A stretch of 64,000 bases of DNA from positions 1 to 64,000 of the forward strand of contig NZ_JAFCJT010000011.1 of the NCBI RefSeq assembly GCF_018130785.1. The letters run 5' to 3'. Shown here piece after piece: positions 44,029 to 53,326 of this stretch (the stretch's first letter is position 1; each line of letters opens with the position of its first letter). Both the position numbers and the translations under genes were made by a program. The notes under the pieces were generated by a model. The model saw only the letters and a program-made list of their open reading frames with translations, did not search any database and had not been told where the DNA came from. Source of the stretch: Bradyrhizobium liaoningense. GTDB taxonomy: Bacteria; Pseudomonadota; Alphaproteobacteria; Rhizobiales; Xanthobacteraceae.

Positions 44029-44715
44029 GTGGAAACCGCGCTTTATCTACCCGTCAAACGCTTCCTCGAAGAGCTCGGCTTCACGGTCAAGGGCGAGATC
44101 GGCGGCTGCGACCTCGTCGGCCTCAGCGCCGGTGATCCGCCCGTGGTGGTGATCGGCGAGCTCAAGCTCGCCTTCAATCTCGAGCTGATCCTCCAGGCGG
44201 TCGACCGTGCACCCGCCGGCGACGAGGTCTGGATCGCCGCAAAGATGTCGATCCGCGGCAAGGGGCGCGAGAGCGATGCGCGTTATCGCAATCTCTGCCG
44301 CCGCCTCGGCTTCGGTATGCTTGGGGTGACCGACCGCGGCCAGGTCGAGGTGCTGGTGAAGCCGCCGACGGCAGCGCCGCGCCGCGAGCCAAAGGTCCGT
44401 TCACGCCTGGTCGCCGAGCATCAGCGCCGCCAGGGCGACCCCGTGCTCGGTGGCAGCACCCGCGCGCCGATCATGACGGCCTATCGCCAGCAGGCGCTGG
44501 CCTGTGCGTCGGAACTCGTCGGTGGGCCACGAAAGGTGCGCGAATTGCGCGTGCGCTTTCCCGATGCCGGCAAGATCTTGCTTAACAATGTGTATGGCTG
44601 GTTCGAACGTGCGGACCGGGGAATCTACGGGCTCACCGAGGCCGGTCATGCCGCTTTGAAGCGCTGGCCGCAGCAGCGGGTTGAAGGCGATGCCGGTGTC
44701 ACGTCACCGCCATGA
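44029..44715 (+). CDS. DUF2161 family, putative PD-(D/E)XK-type nuclease
   Basis: 228 residues. The N-terminal 'YLPVKRFLEELGFTVKGEIG' plus 'CDLVGLS...VVVIGELKLAFNLELILQAVDR' contains a D-x(n)-ExK motif characteristic of DUF2161 and the PD-(D/E)XK fold. Later, a winged-helix-like region ('RELRVRFPDAGKILLNNVYGWFERAD') suggests DNA binding. The start is a GTG at 44029. No restriction or methylase partner is nearby, so the function is unknown. Confidence 0.8.
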   Translation: METALYLPVKRFLEELGFTVKGEIGGCDLVGLSAGDPPVVVIGELKLAFNLELILQAVDRAPAGDEVWIAAKMSIRGKGRESDARYRNLCRRLGFGMLGVTDRGQVEVLVKPPTAAPRREPKVRSRLVAEHQRRQGDPVLGGSTRAPIMTAYRQQALACASELVGGPRKVRELRVRFPDAGKILLNNVYGWFERADRGIYGLTEAGHAALKRWPQQRVEGDAGVTSPP

Positions 44716-44810
44716 CACCCGACCGGTGCATAGCTGAGATGCCACACGGATTCCATATTGCAATGCAACATCTCCGGCACTAGGTATCCCGGCATCAAAC
44801 CGAGGCCGAT

Positions 44811-45116
44811 ATGAGCGCAGACTGGAATACCAAATATGGCACGCGACGCGTGCGCCACGATCCGCCGACCCTGGACGAGGCGATCTTCGCCGCCGTCGGC
44901 ATCACCGACGATCAGGAGCAGCAGGCAGAGATCGCGGCAGCGCTGATGGGCATGCCGATCGAAATCGTGCAGGCCGAGGTCAAGAAGCAGGCCCGCACCA
45001 ACGGCCGCATCACCGCAACGCGCGTGATCGCAGGCGAACAGGGTGCGCAGCGCTCGGTGGTGGTCGAACGCCGTGTCGTCCGCCGCTTCGGCAACGACAA
45101 GCGCACCGGCACCTGA
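44811..45116 (+). CDS. conserved hypothetical protein, 101 residues
   Basis: A soluble, charged protein ('TKYGTRRVRHDPPTLDEAIFA', 'MGMPIEIVQAEVKKQAR') ending in an Arg-rich 'VVERRVVRRFGNDKR'. No signal peptide. The family is unknown to me, but it has typical codon use and is followed by a strong terminator. It could be a nucleic-acid or partner-binding protein. Confidence 0.7.
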   Translation: MSADWNTKYGTRRVRHDPPTLDEAIFAAVGITDDQEQQAEIAAALMGMPIEIVQAEVKKQARTNGRITATRVIAGEQGAQRSVVVERRVVRRFGNDKRTGT

Positions 45117-45145
45117 CCGCCTAATTCCCTAGCCCCAATACGAAA

Positions 45146-45173
45146 GCGGACCGGCCATGCCGGTCCGCTTTTT
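45146..45173 (+). terminator. strong intrinsic terminator
   Basis: GCGGACCGGC (45146-45155) pairs perfectly with GCCGGTCCGC (45159-45168) over a 3-base loop, followed by five T. It lies between the hypothetical protein gene and the convergent GNAT gene. Confidence 0.92.
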
Positions 45174-45193
45174 GATTCCAGTCCGCGTTTGGA

Positions 45194-45805
45194 TTAGGCG
45201 GCGCGATTGCCGTACATCGCGGAGATCAGCTTCCAGCAGGTCGAATTGAAGCTGAGAAGAGCGCGGCCGGCCGTGAACGGCGAGGCCGCGAGTTCAGCGA
45301 GCTCGGCCTCGGGCGTCTTGGCGAGATCGATCGTGCCGGTCGATTCGCCATGACGGAATTGCAGATTCGCGCCGAACTTCCTCGCGAGCGCCCGCATGGC
45401 GTGATTCTCAGCGCCGGTGGTGATGCGCAGGCGCTTGTAGCCCTTCCAGCGCGCTTCCGCGATCAGCCGGCTGAACAAGATGGTGCCGACGTTCTGGCGC
45501 CGTGCCGAGGCTTCCACGCTGAAGGCGACCTCGGGCAGCGAATCGTCCTCCGGCGGATGCAGCTCGGCCGCACCGCGGACCACGCCGTCGACGATGTAGG
45601 CGACGATCACTGTGCCGTCCTCGGCGCAGCGGGCGGCGTATCGCTCGATGAAGCTGTCGTCGAGAAAGCCGTTGAAACGGTCGTGCCGGCTTCCGGAATC
45701 AAGCCGCAACAGGTGATCGCGCAGAAGCGGCAATTCTTCCTGCTGGCTCAAGGTCCGCACATAGCCCGGAACGGATTTCGTGCGGGTCGTGTCTTCAAGT
45801 ACCAC
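45194..45805 (-). CDS. GNAT-family N-acetyltransferase
   Basis: 203 residues. The N-terminal 'GYVRTLSQQEELPLLRDHLL' and central 'FSVEASARRQNVGTILFSRL' form the acetyl-CoA site (Q/RxxGxG/A-like). The C-terminal 60 residues are an extra extension. No signal peptide. The substrate is unknown. Convergent with the gene at 44811 across a strong terminator. Confidence 0.85.
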   Translation of the reverse strand: MVLEDTTRTKSVPGYVRTLSQQEELPLLRDHLLRLDSGSRHDRFNGFLDDSFIERYAARCAEDGTVIVAYIVDGVVRGAAELHPPEDDSLPEVAFSVEASARRQNVGTILFSRLIAEARWKGYKRLRITTGAENHAMRALARKFGANLQFRHGESTGTIDLAKTPEAELAELAASPFTAGRALLSFNSTCWKLISAMYGNRAA

Positions 45806-45954
45806 GTCAAAACTCCTCTTGGTGTCCCTCGAGGAGGCGTTCGAATCCCTAGGCCTCCAATATTGTGCGACGCAGCATGTTTTTCAAGACGGGAACCTGC
45901 CCAAGTTTCGGGCATCGGATGCGACTAATTCGTTAATAAAATCAAGTCCCGTAG

Positions 45955-46356
45955 TCATACGAGCACCAGCTGAGTCTGGGTCACCACGGCGACCAGCTTG
46001 CCGTCCTCGGTCTCCAGCCGGGTGCTCCAGACCTGGGTCCGCCGTCCCCGATGGACCGGGGTAGCCGTGGCGATAACCGTGGTTCCCTCCTTCGCCCCGC
46101 CGATGAAGTTGGTCTTGCTCTCGAGCGTCGTGGTGCCCTTGGCATCCTCCGGCAGATTGATCACGGTCGCGGCCGCGCCGACGGAATCGGCGAGCGCCAT
46201 CACCGCGCCGCCGTGGATGGTGTGGTGGAGCGTGCAGAGGTCGGGCCTGACCGTCATCCGGGCCACCACGCGGTCCTTCTCAGCCTCGACGAATTCGACG
46301 CCCTTGAGCTCGGCAAACGGCATCTTCATCGCTTTAAGTTTCTCGAGCGGCGTCAT
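45955..46356 (-). CDS. PaaI-family thioesterase (hotdog fold)
   Basis: 133 residues. 'LHHTIHGGAVMALADSVGAA' is the PaaI-type hotdog motif with the HGG signature, and 'ESKTNFIGGAKEG' is the second strand. These hydrolyse acyl-CoA, often aromatic, in the cytoplasm. GGAGGA precedes the ATG at 46356; a longer frame to 46371 lacks a ribosome site. Divergent from the BtuF-like gene. Confidence 0.88.
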   Translation of the reverse strand: MTPLEKLKAMKMPFAELKGVEFVEAEKDRVVARMTVRPDLCTLHHTIHGGAVMALADSVGAAATVINLPEDAKGTTTLESKTNFIGGAKEGTTVIATATPVHRGRRTQVWSTRLETEDGKLVAVVTQTQLVLV

Positions 46357-46475
46357 CGGATTTCCTCCCAATTCATTGTTGTCTCAGGGTGAATTGCTTC
46401 GCGCGGCAAAGCAATGACGTCCGAGGTAATGGCCCTGCTGACATCGGCGACGGCATTTGCGCATATGCTCTTCCT

Positions 46476-47270
46476 ATGCGCCACTTCCCGCCCCGCCGTA
46501 TCGTCTGCCTGACCGAAGAGACGGTCGAAACGCTGTACCTGCTCGGCGAGCAGGACCGCATCGTCGGCGTCTCCGGCTACGCCGTCCGCCCGCCGCAGGT
46601 GCGGCGGGAGAAGCCGCGGGTGTCGGCCTTCGTCTCCGCCGACATCCCGAAGATCCTGGCGCTGGAACCGGAGCTGGTGCTGGCCTTCTCCGACCTCCAG
46701 GCCGGCATCGTCGCCGACCTCGTACGCGCGGGCGTCGATGTGCACGTCTTCAACCAGCGCGACGTTGCCGGCATCCTTGCGATGATCCGTACGCTGGGCG
46801 CGCTGGTCGGCGCGGCCGAGCGGGCCGGACGGCTGGCCGACGATCTCGAACGACGTCTTGCGGAGGTGGCGGCAACACCCCGTCCCTCGCAGCGGCCAAG
46901 GGTGTATTTCGAGGAATGGGACGATCCGTTGATCTCGGGCATCGGCTGGGTGTCGGAGCTGATCGAGATCGCCGGCGGTGAAGATGTATTTCCAGACCTG
47001 CGGCATCGGCAGGCGGCGAAGGATCGCATCGTTTCGGCGAACGCGGTTCGGGAGGCTGCGCCCGAGGTGATCCTCGCGTCATGGTGTGGCAAGAAAGTTG
47101 TCCCTGCCCGCATCAGGCAGCGCGACGGCTGGAGCGAGATTCCGGCCGTGCGGGATGATCGGATCGTCGAGATCAAATCGCCGATCATCTTGCAGCCGGG
47201 GCCCGCGGCGCTGACGGACGGGCTCGATGCGATCGTTGAGGCGTTGTGGGGCGCGCCCGAACGGCGCTAG
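46476..47270 (+). CDS. BtuF-like ABC substrate-binding protein without signal peptide
   Basis: 264 residues. The body has the class III binding-protein fold: 'RIVCLTEETVETLYLLGEQD', 'VSADIPKILALEPELVLAFS' and 'LISGIGWVSELIEIAGGEDVF'. This family binds cobalamin or iron-siderophores. No signal peptide precedes MRHFPPRRIV, nor in the in-frame extension to 46389. It may be cytoplasmic or its export signal is lost. No permease, ATPase or B12 riboswitch is seen nearby. The 3' end overlaps the convergent methyltransferase gene by 4 bases. Confidence 0.8.
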   Translation: MRHFPPRRIVCLTEETVETLYLLGEQDRIVGVSGYAVRPPQVRREKPRVSAFVSADIPKILALEPELVLAFSDLQAGIVADLVRAGVDVHVFNQRDVAGILAMIRTLGALVGAAERAGRLADDLERRLAEVAATPRPSQRPRVYFEEWDDPLISGIGWVSELIEIAGGEDVFPDLRHRQAAKDRIVSANAVREAAPEVILASWCGKKVVPARIRQRDGWSEIPAVRDDRIVEIKSPIILQPGPAALTDGLDAIVEALWGAPERR

Positions 47271-47965
47271 CACCGCACCGAAAGCTCCAATCCGCCACGA
47301 TACGGAATCTGCGTGGACCGAAACCCGTTTTCCGGCGAACGGACGTAGTCGAGATAGTCGCGATACTGCTTGCTGAACTGGCCGGTGTTATCGCACACCA
47401 CAATCGCTCCGCGACGCAAACGCGGAGCCAGCATCTCGATCATGGGACGCGCAAGCGGAATCCAGCTGTCGATGAGGACGAAGTCGATCGGTCCTTCGAC
47501 ATCCAGCAGCGTCCGGCGCGCATCACCCAGCCTGATGTCGGCGAACGCGCTCAATCCGGCCCGTTCGAGGTTGCGGCGTGCGAACGCGACCTTGCGGGAA
47601 TCGATCTCCGTGCCGATCACAAGCGCCCCCTCTCCGCCGGATTCTCGCGCGGCGGCCGCGAGATAGATCGTCGAAACGGCGAAGGATGAACCGACCTCGA
47701 CGATGCGCCTTGCCGCAATGGACCGGCACATCAGGTAGCAGAATTCGCATTTGTCCTGCGCCAGTGCGATCAGCTTGTCGCTCAGGAACGACTGAGCCTG
47801 CTCGTCGATCTCGGGGGAGCGTTGCCACCTGATCCAGCGCGGGATCGCGCGCAACAGGAAATATCCGACCAGCGATGGCAGCTCTCGGCGGCTTTTGCGG
47901 TGAAGCTCCTCGAGCACGCCGCTCACCTTGGGATCGAGAGCAAGGGCCGCCATAGGCGCGGTCAT
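47267..47965 (-). CDS. class I SAM-dependent methyltransferase (O-methyltransferase-like)
   Basis: 232 residues. The SAM motif is 'RRIVEVGSSFAVSTIYLAAA', then acidic 'VIGTEIDSRKVAFARRNL' and 'GPIDFVLIDSWI' for substrate/metal. The N-terminal 70 residues are helical with a hydrophobic, basic stretch ('LVGYFLLRAIPRWIRWQR') that may sit on the membrane. The layout resembles the catechol O-methyltransferase-like group. The acceptor is unknown. The ATG at 47965 is chosen; the longer frame to 48028 is not protein-like. Confidence 0.82.
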   Translation of the reverse strand: MTAPMAALALDPKVSGVLEELHRKSRRELPSLVGYFLLRAIPRWIRWQRSPEIDEQAQSFLSDKLIALAQDKCEFCYLMCRSIAARRIVEVGSSFAVSTIYLAAAARESGGEGALVIGTEIDSRKVAFARRNLERAGLSAFADIRLGDARRTLLDVEGPIDFVLIDSWIPLARPMIEMLAPRLRRGAIVVCDNTGQFSKQYRDYLDYVRSPENGFRSTQIPYRGGLELSVRC

Positions 47966-48102
47966 CGAAACAGCCCCACGCTGCGGAACATGCCCGGCCG
48001 CCCCGACCAGACAGGTTTTTGGAAGCATTCTAGTTGCGGGTGATTGTGACGGACGACAAATAGATCGCTCAACCCTGCGCCGATCGTTTCCGGGAATGGC
48101 AC

Positions 48103-49026
48103 GTGACGCACATCTATCATCGCATCTACGAAGAATTTCACATCCTCGACGCCACCAACACCTCGCGGGCGGACGAGTTTGCCAAGATCGTGCAATGGCT
48201 GGAATCTCCCGGATGCCTGTTCCAGCGCAACAATCTCGTCCTCGATAGCGAGATCCGCTCCGAGGGCGTGATCAAGCCCGGGCTGTACATCTCGATCGTG
48301 CTCAAGGGCGCCGGCGGCGGCGGCCCGCTCAACGGCATCGAGCGACCACGCTACTCGGACAACTCGATCGTCGTGATGGGCTTGCGCAAGCCGTCGCGTT
48401 GCGGCGGCCGGGCGGCCGGCGGGACGTACATGTTCGCAGCCGGTCTCGCCTTTCCCTATCCCTCGATCGAACGGCTGGGTTTGCAGCGAGAATTCCTCGA
48501 TCTCTTCGGCCGGGCCGGCGCCGACCAGTTCGCAATTTCGTTGAAGGCCCCCGCACGGATTCTGGCGATGGCGACGGAGATGCTCACGCCAACGGTCCGT
48601 GGGCGCGTGGAAGAGCTGTTGCTGTCCGCCCATGCGCTCGAGATTCTCGTCAGGATCATTTCCATGGCCGGAGCCCGCGTCATTACTGACCCGGTCGGAG
48701 ACGTCAAGCAGCGTCGCCTGCGCGCCGTGCGGGACGCGATCGACGCGGATCTGCAACGCCCGTGGACCATTCCGCAGCTGGCCCGCGAGGCAGGTATCAG
48801 CCACCGCTCCTTCAACACGAACTTTCGCCGCGTCTTTGGCATGAGCGCCTCCGACTATTTGCGAACGCGGCGCCTCGAAGCGGCCAGGGACGCGATCATC
48901 GAGCAAGGCGTCTCGATCAATGAGGCCGCGTATCTTGCCGGCTACGGCAATCCGGCCAATTTCGCGACCGCGTTTCGCAAACATTTCGGGCAAGCTCCAA
49001 GCCGCATCCGCGCGCTCAAGCACTGA
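48103..49026 (+). CDS. AraC-family regulator of the PchR type
   Basis: 307 residues. The C-terminal AraC HTH pair has 'TIPQLAREAGISHRSFNTNF' and 'SDYLRTRRLEAARDAIIEQG', and the second HTH 'AAYLAGYGNPANFATAFRKHFG'. The N-terminus ('LEIRSEGVIKPGLYISIVLKG'-like) resembles PchR, which activates siderophore receptors when the ferric siderophore is present. A TonB-dependent receptor gene starts 200 bases downstream, which supports that role. The start is a GTG at 48103; GGGA lies upstream. Confidence 0.9.
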   Translation: MTHIYHRIYEEFHILDATNTSRADEFAKIVQWLESPGCLFQRNNLVLDSEIRSEGVIKPGLYISIVLKGAGGGGPLNGIERPRYSDNSIVVMGLRKPSRCGGRAAGGTYMFAAGLAFPYPSIERLGLQREFLDLFGRAGADQFAISLKAPARILAMATEMLTPTVRGRVEELLLSAHALEILVRIISMAGARVITDPVGDVKQRRLRAVRDAIDADLQRPWTIPQLAREAGISHRSFNTNFRRVFGMSASDYLRTRRLEAARDAIIEQGVSINEAAYLAGYGNPANFATAFRKHFGQAPSRIRALKH

Positions 49027-49222
49027 CCGGCATCAAGGCCCCAATGCTGCGTGTCTGGCCGGTCGATCTAGCCTGTCCGGTACTGCGACGAAATGTCTTG
49101 CGCGCCAATCTGGAGCTTATCGACAAACGATCAAAGGATTTTTGCGCGTAAGCAAAGGCGATGTCGCACCAATTCAGCACCTAATCAGCCCGATCTTGGA
49201 TTGGCGGGACAGGTTTGGGGCA

Positions 49223-51532
49223 ATGGAATTTCGTGCGTTGGAGAATGAGAAGCGACTGGCTGCGTTGACACTTGCCGGTCTTGCCGTGGTGGCAATGACG
49301 AATGCGCCTGCGAAGGCGCAGAATTCAGGGGCCGCCCTGCCGCCTGTCACGGTCGATGCGCCCACGCCGGAGCGCGCGCGGGCCAGGCCCGCCCGGTCGT
49401 CGAACTCGTCACGCGCGACACGAACCGTCGCCAGGCGCGCGCCCGTGGCAACGCAGCAGGCCGTCCCTGCCACCACACCTGGTGGTCTCGGCGGCGAGAA
49501 AGGCAACGGCCCGGTGAGAGGCTATCTCGCCAGCCAGAGCACGACCGCGACCAAGACCGATACGCAGATCCTGACGACGCCGCAGTCGATCTCGGTCGTA
49601 ACCAAGGACCAGATTGAGGCACAGGGTGCGCAGAACGTCAGCGAGGCGCTGCGCTATACGCCCGGGGTCACCACGGTGAGTTTTGGTGCCAACGCCTTCT
49701 TCGACACCTTCAAGATCAGGGGCTTTGAAGCACCGCGCTACCTCGACGGTCTCCGTCTGCCGGCGGACACGACCACTTTCGCCGTGCCGCGCATCGAGAC
49801 CTATGGTCTCGAACGCCTGGAAGTCCTCAAGGGACCATCATCGGGCCTCTACGGCCAGTCCGACCCGGGCGGCCTGTTGAACATGGTCAGCAAGCGACCG
49901 ACAGCGACCCCGACGAACGAGATCGTCGGTAGCTTCGGCTCGTTCGAGCGCTTCCAGGGTGCGTTCGATATCGGCGGTCCGATCGACAAGGACGGCCAGT
50001 ACCTCTACCGCATCATCGGCCTCGGTCGCGACAGCAACACGCAGACCGGCTTCGTCCAGGACAACAAGCTGTTCATCGCGCCGAGCTTCACTTACCGGCC
50101 GGACGCAGACACCAGCTTCACCGTGCTGTCGCAGTACCAGAAGGTCGACAACAAGGGCTACCAGCAATACGTGACCGGTGAGATCTCGTTCCTGCCCAAT
50201 CCGAACGGCCACGTTCCCTACAGCCGCTATCTCGGCGAGCCCTCGATCGACGGCTATCATCTCGAACAATTCATGCTCGGTTATGCGTTCGAGCACCGTT
50301 TCAACGACATGTTCCAGATCCGCCAGAACCTGCGTTACACTGAGGTGACCAACGACCTTGCTTCGGTCCGCACCGAAGGCATGGTGACCGATCGCCTCGT
50401 TGCTCGCACCTACAATTACGTCAAGGCAAGCGCGGCCAACGTCGCGCTGGACAACCAGGTCCAGGCCGACTTCGCGACCGGACCGCTCACGCACAAGGTC
50501 CTGCTCGGCATGGACTACTTCAACCTCTGGTCCAGGACCGATTATCGCTCGACCCTCATTGCGCCGATCGACGCCTACAGCCCGGTCTACGGCACGGCCG
50601 TGCCGTCGTTCTCGTCACTCGCTCCCTTCATCCTGCGCAGCGACAGCTTGAAGCAAGCTGGTCTTTACATCCAGGATCAGGTCAAGTTCGACCGCTTCAC
50701 GCTGGCGATGAGCGGGCGGCAGGACTTTACGAGTTCGGGCTTCCAGAGCCTGGCGTTCTATCCGCCGGCCGGCAATTATAGCCGGGACGATTCCGCACAG
50801 ACCGGCCGCGTCGGCCTCAGCTATCTCTTCGACATCGGGCTTGCACCGTATGTCAGCTACTCGACGTCGTTCACCCCGAATCTCGGCGCAGATCTCACGG
50901 GTAACTCGTTCCGGCCGACCACCGGCGAAAGCGTCGAGGCCGGCGTCAAGTTCATGCCGGTCGGCTCGAACTTCATGGTCACTGCGGCGGTCTTCGACAC
51001 CAGGCAGAAGGACGTGCTGACCACGAGCCCGATCAATCCCTTCTTCAGTGTCCAGACCGACGCCGTGCGCGTTCGCGGCTTCGAGCTCGAAGTCAAGGGT
51101 AACGTTACGCGCGAGTTCGAGATCACCGGCGGCTACAGCCACCTCGACCCGAAGGTCACCCAGAGCATCGCAAGCTATGCCGGCAAGTACATGATGAACA
51201 CGGCGCTGGATCAGGCAGCCTTGTGGGGCAAATACACCTGGTACGACGGCCCGCTCGCCGGCTTCGGGATCGGTGCCGGCGTCCGCTATGTCGGCGACAC
51301 CTATGGCGATAATTTCAACACGTTCGTCGTCCCCTCCTACACGCTGGTCGATGCAAGCGCGAGCTACGACTTCGCCTATCTCCGGCCCGACTGGCGGAAC
51401 TGGAAGGCCCAGATCAACGTGACAAACCTGGCCAACAAGTATTATGTCGCCTCATGCTTCACGGGTCTGGCCTATTGCGGTTTCGGCAGTGCGCGTACAG
51501 TGCTCGGTACGTTGAAGTACACGTGGAATTGA
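49223..51532 (+). CDS. TonB-dependent siderophore receptor
   Basis: 769 residues, outer-membrane beta-barrel. A signal peptide ends near 'NAPAKA|QNSG', followed by an Ala/Arg-rich spacer. The plug domain (about 115-230) has 'PQSISVVTKDQIEAQGAQN' and 'RGFEAPRYLDGLRLP'. The barrel ends with an aromatic C-terminus ('LGTLKYTWN'), as required for assembly. The receptor resembles ferrichrome/hydroxamate types (FhuA/FegA-like), but the ligand is not proven. The ATG at 49223 has GGGG upstream. The PepSY gene follows 18 bases later. Confidence 0.95.
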   Translation: MEFRALENEKRLAALTLAGLAVVAMTNAPAKAQNSGAALPPVTVDAPTPERARARPARSSNSSRATRTVARRAPVATQQAVPATTPGGLGGEKGNGPVRGYLASQSTTATKTDTQILTTPQSISVVTKDQIEAQGAQNVSEALRYTPGVTTVSFGANAFFDTFKIRGFEAPRYLDGLRLPADTTTFAVPRIETYGLERLEVLKGPSSGLYGQSDPGGLLNMVSKRPTATPTNEIVGSFGSFERFQGAFDIGGPIDKDGQYLYRIIGLGRDSNTQTGFVQDNKLFIAPSFTYRPDADTSFTVLSQYQKVDNKGYQQYVTGEISFLPNPNGHVPYSRYLGEPSIDGYHLEQFMLGYAFEHRFNDMFQIRQNLRYTEVTNDLASVRTEGMVTDRLVARTYNYVKASAANVALDNQVQADFATGPLTHKVLLGMDYFNLWSRTDYRSTLIAPIDAYSPVYGTAVPSFSSLAPFILRSDSLKQAGLYIQDQVKFDRFTLAMSGRQDFTSSGFQSLAFYPPAGNYSRDDSAQTGRVGLSYLFDIGLAPYVSYSTSFTPNLGADLTGNSFRPTTGESVEAGVKFMPVGSNFMVTAAVFDTRQKDVLTTSPINPFFSVQTDAVRVRGFELEVKGNVTREFEITGGYSHLDPKVTQSIASYAGKYMMNTALDQAALWGKYTWYDGPLAGFGIGAGVRYVGDTYGDNFNTFVVPSYTLVDASASYDFAYLRPDWRNWKAQINVTNLANKYYVASCFTGLAYCGFGSARTVLGTLKYTWN

Positions 51533-51550
51533 GAAGAGCTGGAACTGGCT

Positions 51551-52717
51551 TTGACGACAGCGACAATATCTCTCCGGCGATGGGGCTTCGTCCATAAATG
51601 GTCGAGCCTCATCTGCACGATATTCATGCTGCTGCTTTGCATCACCGGGCTGCCGCTGATCTTCCACGAGGAGATCGACGATCTCCTGCACAGCCAGGTC
51701 AAGGCCGCGGAGGTGCCAGCCGGGACGCCGCAGGCCAATCTCGATAAGCTGCTCGCCAATGCGATGGCCAGCGCGCCGGGCAAGGTTCCGCATTTCCTGG
51801 TGTGGGACCGCGATGATCCCAACACGATGTTCGTCAGCGTCGGAGCGACCATCACGTCCGACCCGTCGAAGAACACGCTGATCCGGATGGATCTTCACAC
51901 CGCAGCGTTCTTGGATGCCCCCGACTTCACGGGCCGCTTTACTTACATCATGCTGAGGCTGCACACGGACATGTTCGCAGGGCTGCCTGGCAAGCTGTTT
52001 CTCGGCCTGATGGGCATCTTGCTATGTGTCGCAATCATCTCAGGCATCGTCGTCTACGCCCCCTCGATGCGGAAGCTGAGCTTTGGCACCTACCGCGCTC
52101 GCCGGACCCGCGTCGTGCGCTGGCTCGACGTGCACAACATCGCCGGCATCCTGCTGGTGGCATGGACGCTCGTCGTTGGCTTCACCGGCGTCATCAACAC
52201 CTGGGCGGACCTCGTCCTCAAACTCTGGCAGTTCGGGCAGCTCTCCGAAATGACGGCGCAGTATCAAGATCGTGCGGTGCCGGCAAAGCCGACCTCGGTC
52301 GACGCCGCCGTGAAAGTTGCCGCCGAGGCCGTTCCCGGCATGACCGCGAGTTTCGTCGCGTTTCCGGGCACGCTCTTCAGCAGCAAGAGCCACTATGCGG
52401 TCTTCCTGCATGGTGACACGCCGCTGACCTCGCGGCTGCTCAAGCCGGCCCTGATCGACGCCGAGACCGGGAAGCTGACCGATACGCGCGACATGCCCTG
52501 GTATGTCTCGACCCTCTTCATCTCCCAGCCGCTACATTTCGGCGATTATGGCGGGATGCCGTTGAAGATCATCTGGGCCGTGCTCGATGTCCTCACCATC
52601 ATCATCCTGTGGACCGGCGTGTATCTATGGCTGCGCCGCCGCAAGGCCGGCGTGACGGTGGAGCGGAGCATTGCCAAAGCTTCCGCAGTCGACAACGCGG
52701 CGCTGACATCGTCATGA
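51551..52717 (+). CDS. PepSY-associated TM protein, probably siderophore-iron release (PiuB/FegB-like)
   Basis: 388 residues with about four membrane helices (near 17-38, 145-166, 195-215 and 338-358). PepSY regions lie in the periplasmic loops and 'HKWSSLICTIFMLLLCITGL' is the characteristic N-terminal helix with its His. His residues in helices ('LRLHTDMF', 'LDVHNIAG', 'QPLHFGDYGG') are candidates for haem or metal. Such proteins accompany ferric-siderophore receptors and may reduce ferric iron at the inner membrane. The start is a TTG at 51551. Operon with the receptor upstream and the small membrane protein downstream. Confidence 0.88.
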   Translation: MTTATISLRRWGFVHKWSSLICTIFMLLLCITGLPLIFHEEIDDLLHSQVKAAEVPAGTPQANLDKLLANAMASAPGKVPHFLVWDRDDPNTMFVSVGATITSDPSKNTLIRMDLHTAAFLDAPDFTGRFTYIMLRLHTDMFAGLPGKLFLGLMGILLCVAIISGIVVYAPSMRKLSFGTYRARRTRVVRWLDVHNIAGILLVAWTLVVGFTGVINTWADLVLKLWQFGQLSEMTAQYQDRAVPAKPTSVDAAVKVAAEAVPGMTASFVAFPGTLFSSKSHYAVFLHGDTPLTSRLLKPALIDAETGKLTDTRDMPWYVSTLFISQPLHFGDYGGMPLKIIWAVLDVLTIIILWTGVYLWLRRRKAGVTVERSIAKASAVDNAALTSS

Positions 52718-52908
52718 ATTCGCATCGCGCCACCCATCGCACCTTGATGCAGATCTTCGCCGCGCCGCTCGTCGTCGCCATCGTCAGCACGGCGGGGCTG
52801 ATCAGCGCCCTTGTCGGTGATGGCTGGTGGGACGCGGTTTCATGGACAGCACTAGGCGTTCTGCCCCTGCTCTACCTGATGTTCATTTGGCGACGAAAAA
52901 CGAGCTGA
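52714..52908 (+). CDS. small two-helix membrane protein, 64 residues
   Basis: It begins MNSHRATHRTLMQIFAAPLV. Two predicted transmembrane helices follow (about 13-32 and 38-58), and the C-terminus is basic ('FIWRRKTS'). The start overlaps the PepSY stop as ATGA, so it is translationally coupled to the iron-uptake operon. It probably is an accessory subunit of the PepSY membrane protein. No named family is certain. Confidence 0.75.
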   Translation: MNSHRATHRTLMQIFAAPLVVAIVSTAGLISALVGDGWWDAVSWTALGVLPLLYLMFIWRRKTS

Positions 52909-52924
52909 ACTCAAGGACGCGAAC

Positions 52925-53326
52925 GTGGCCGGACATATCCCGATTGGTCAACCGGCGCACGGCGCCTGGGCATGGTTTCTCCGAGCGGTCATGCTGTGCT
53001 ATCAGCGGCCCGAAAGCGTCGTACGACGCATGGCCCGCTACAGCACGGCCAAGGGCCATGACGCCTTTCTGAGCAAGCTCTCGCAAGATCCTGCCTATTT
53101 TGGACGGCAACTCGCACTGCCGCGCTATGGCAGCAGGCTACCGGGCCTGCCGCTGCGGCGTGAAGCACAACAGGCCGCGGCCCTGCTGCCATTGCTCGCA
53201 AAGGAGGCTTTCGAACCGGGAGGCGATCCCTATCGTTTCAGGGACGTTTCTGCGCCGGCGCAACCGAAGCGGCCGCGCCGCGCCTGGCGAACCGCAACGG
53301 ATCACGTTACCGCATTCACCACCTGA
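52925..53326 (+). CDS. hypothetical protein, 133 residues
   Basis: Starts with a GTG 16 bases after the small membrane protein and may be the last gene of the iron operon. The body is basic and helical ('RRMARYSTAKGHDAFLSKLS'; 'RREAQQAAALLPLLAKEAF'); the C-terminus is a Pro/Arg-rich tail. Codon choice is host-like. The last 25 bases overlap the convergent kynU gene. No family recognised and no ribosome site of note, so the call is moderate. Confidence 0.5.
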   Translation: MAGHIPIGQPAHGAWAWFLRAVMLCYQRPESVVRRMARYSTAKGHDAFLSKLSQDPAYFGRQLALPRYGSRLPGLPLRREAQQAAALLPLLAKEAFEPGGDPYRFRDVSAPAQPKRPRRAWRTATDHVTAFTT

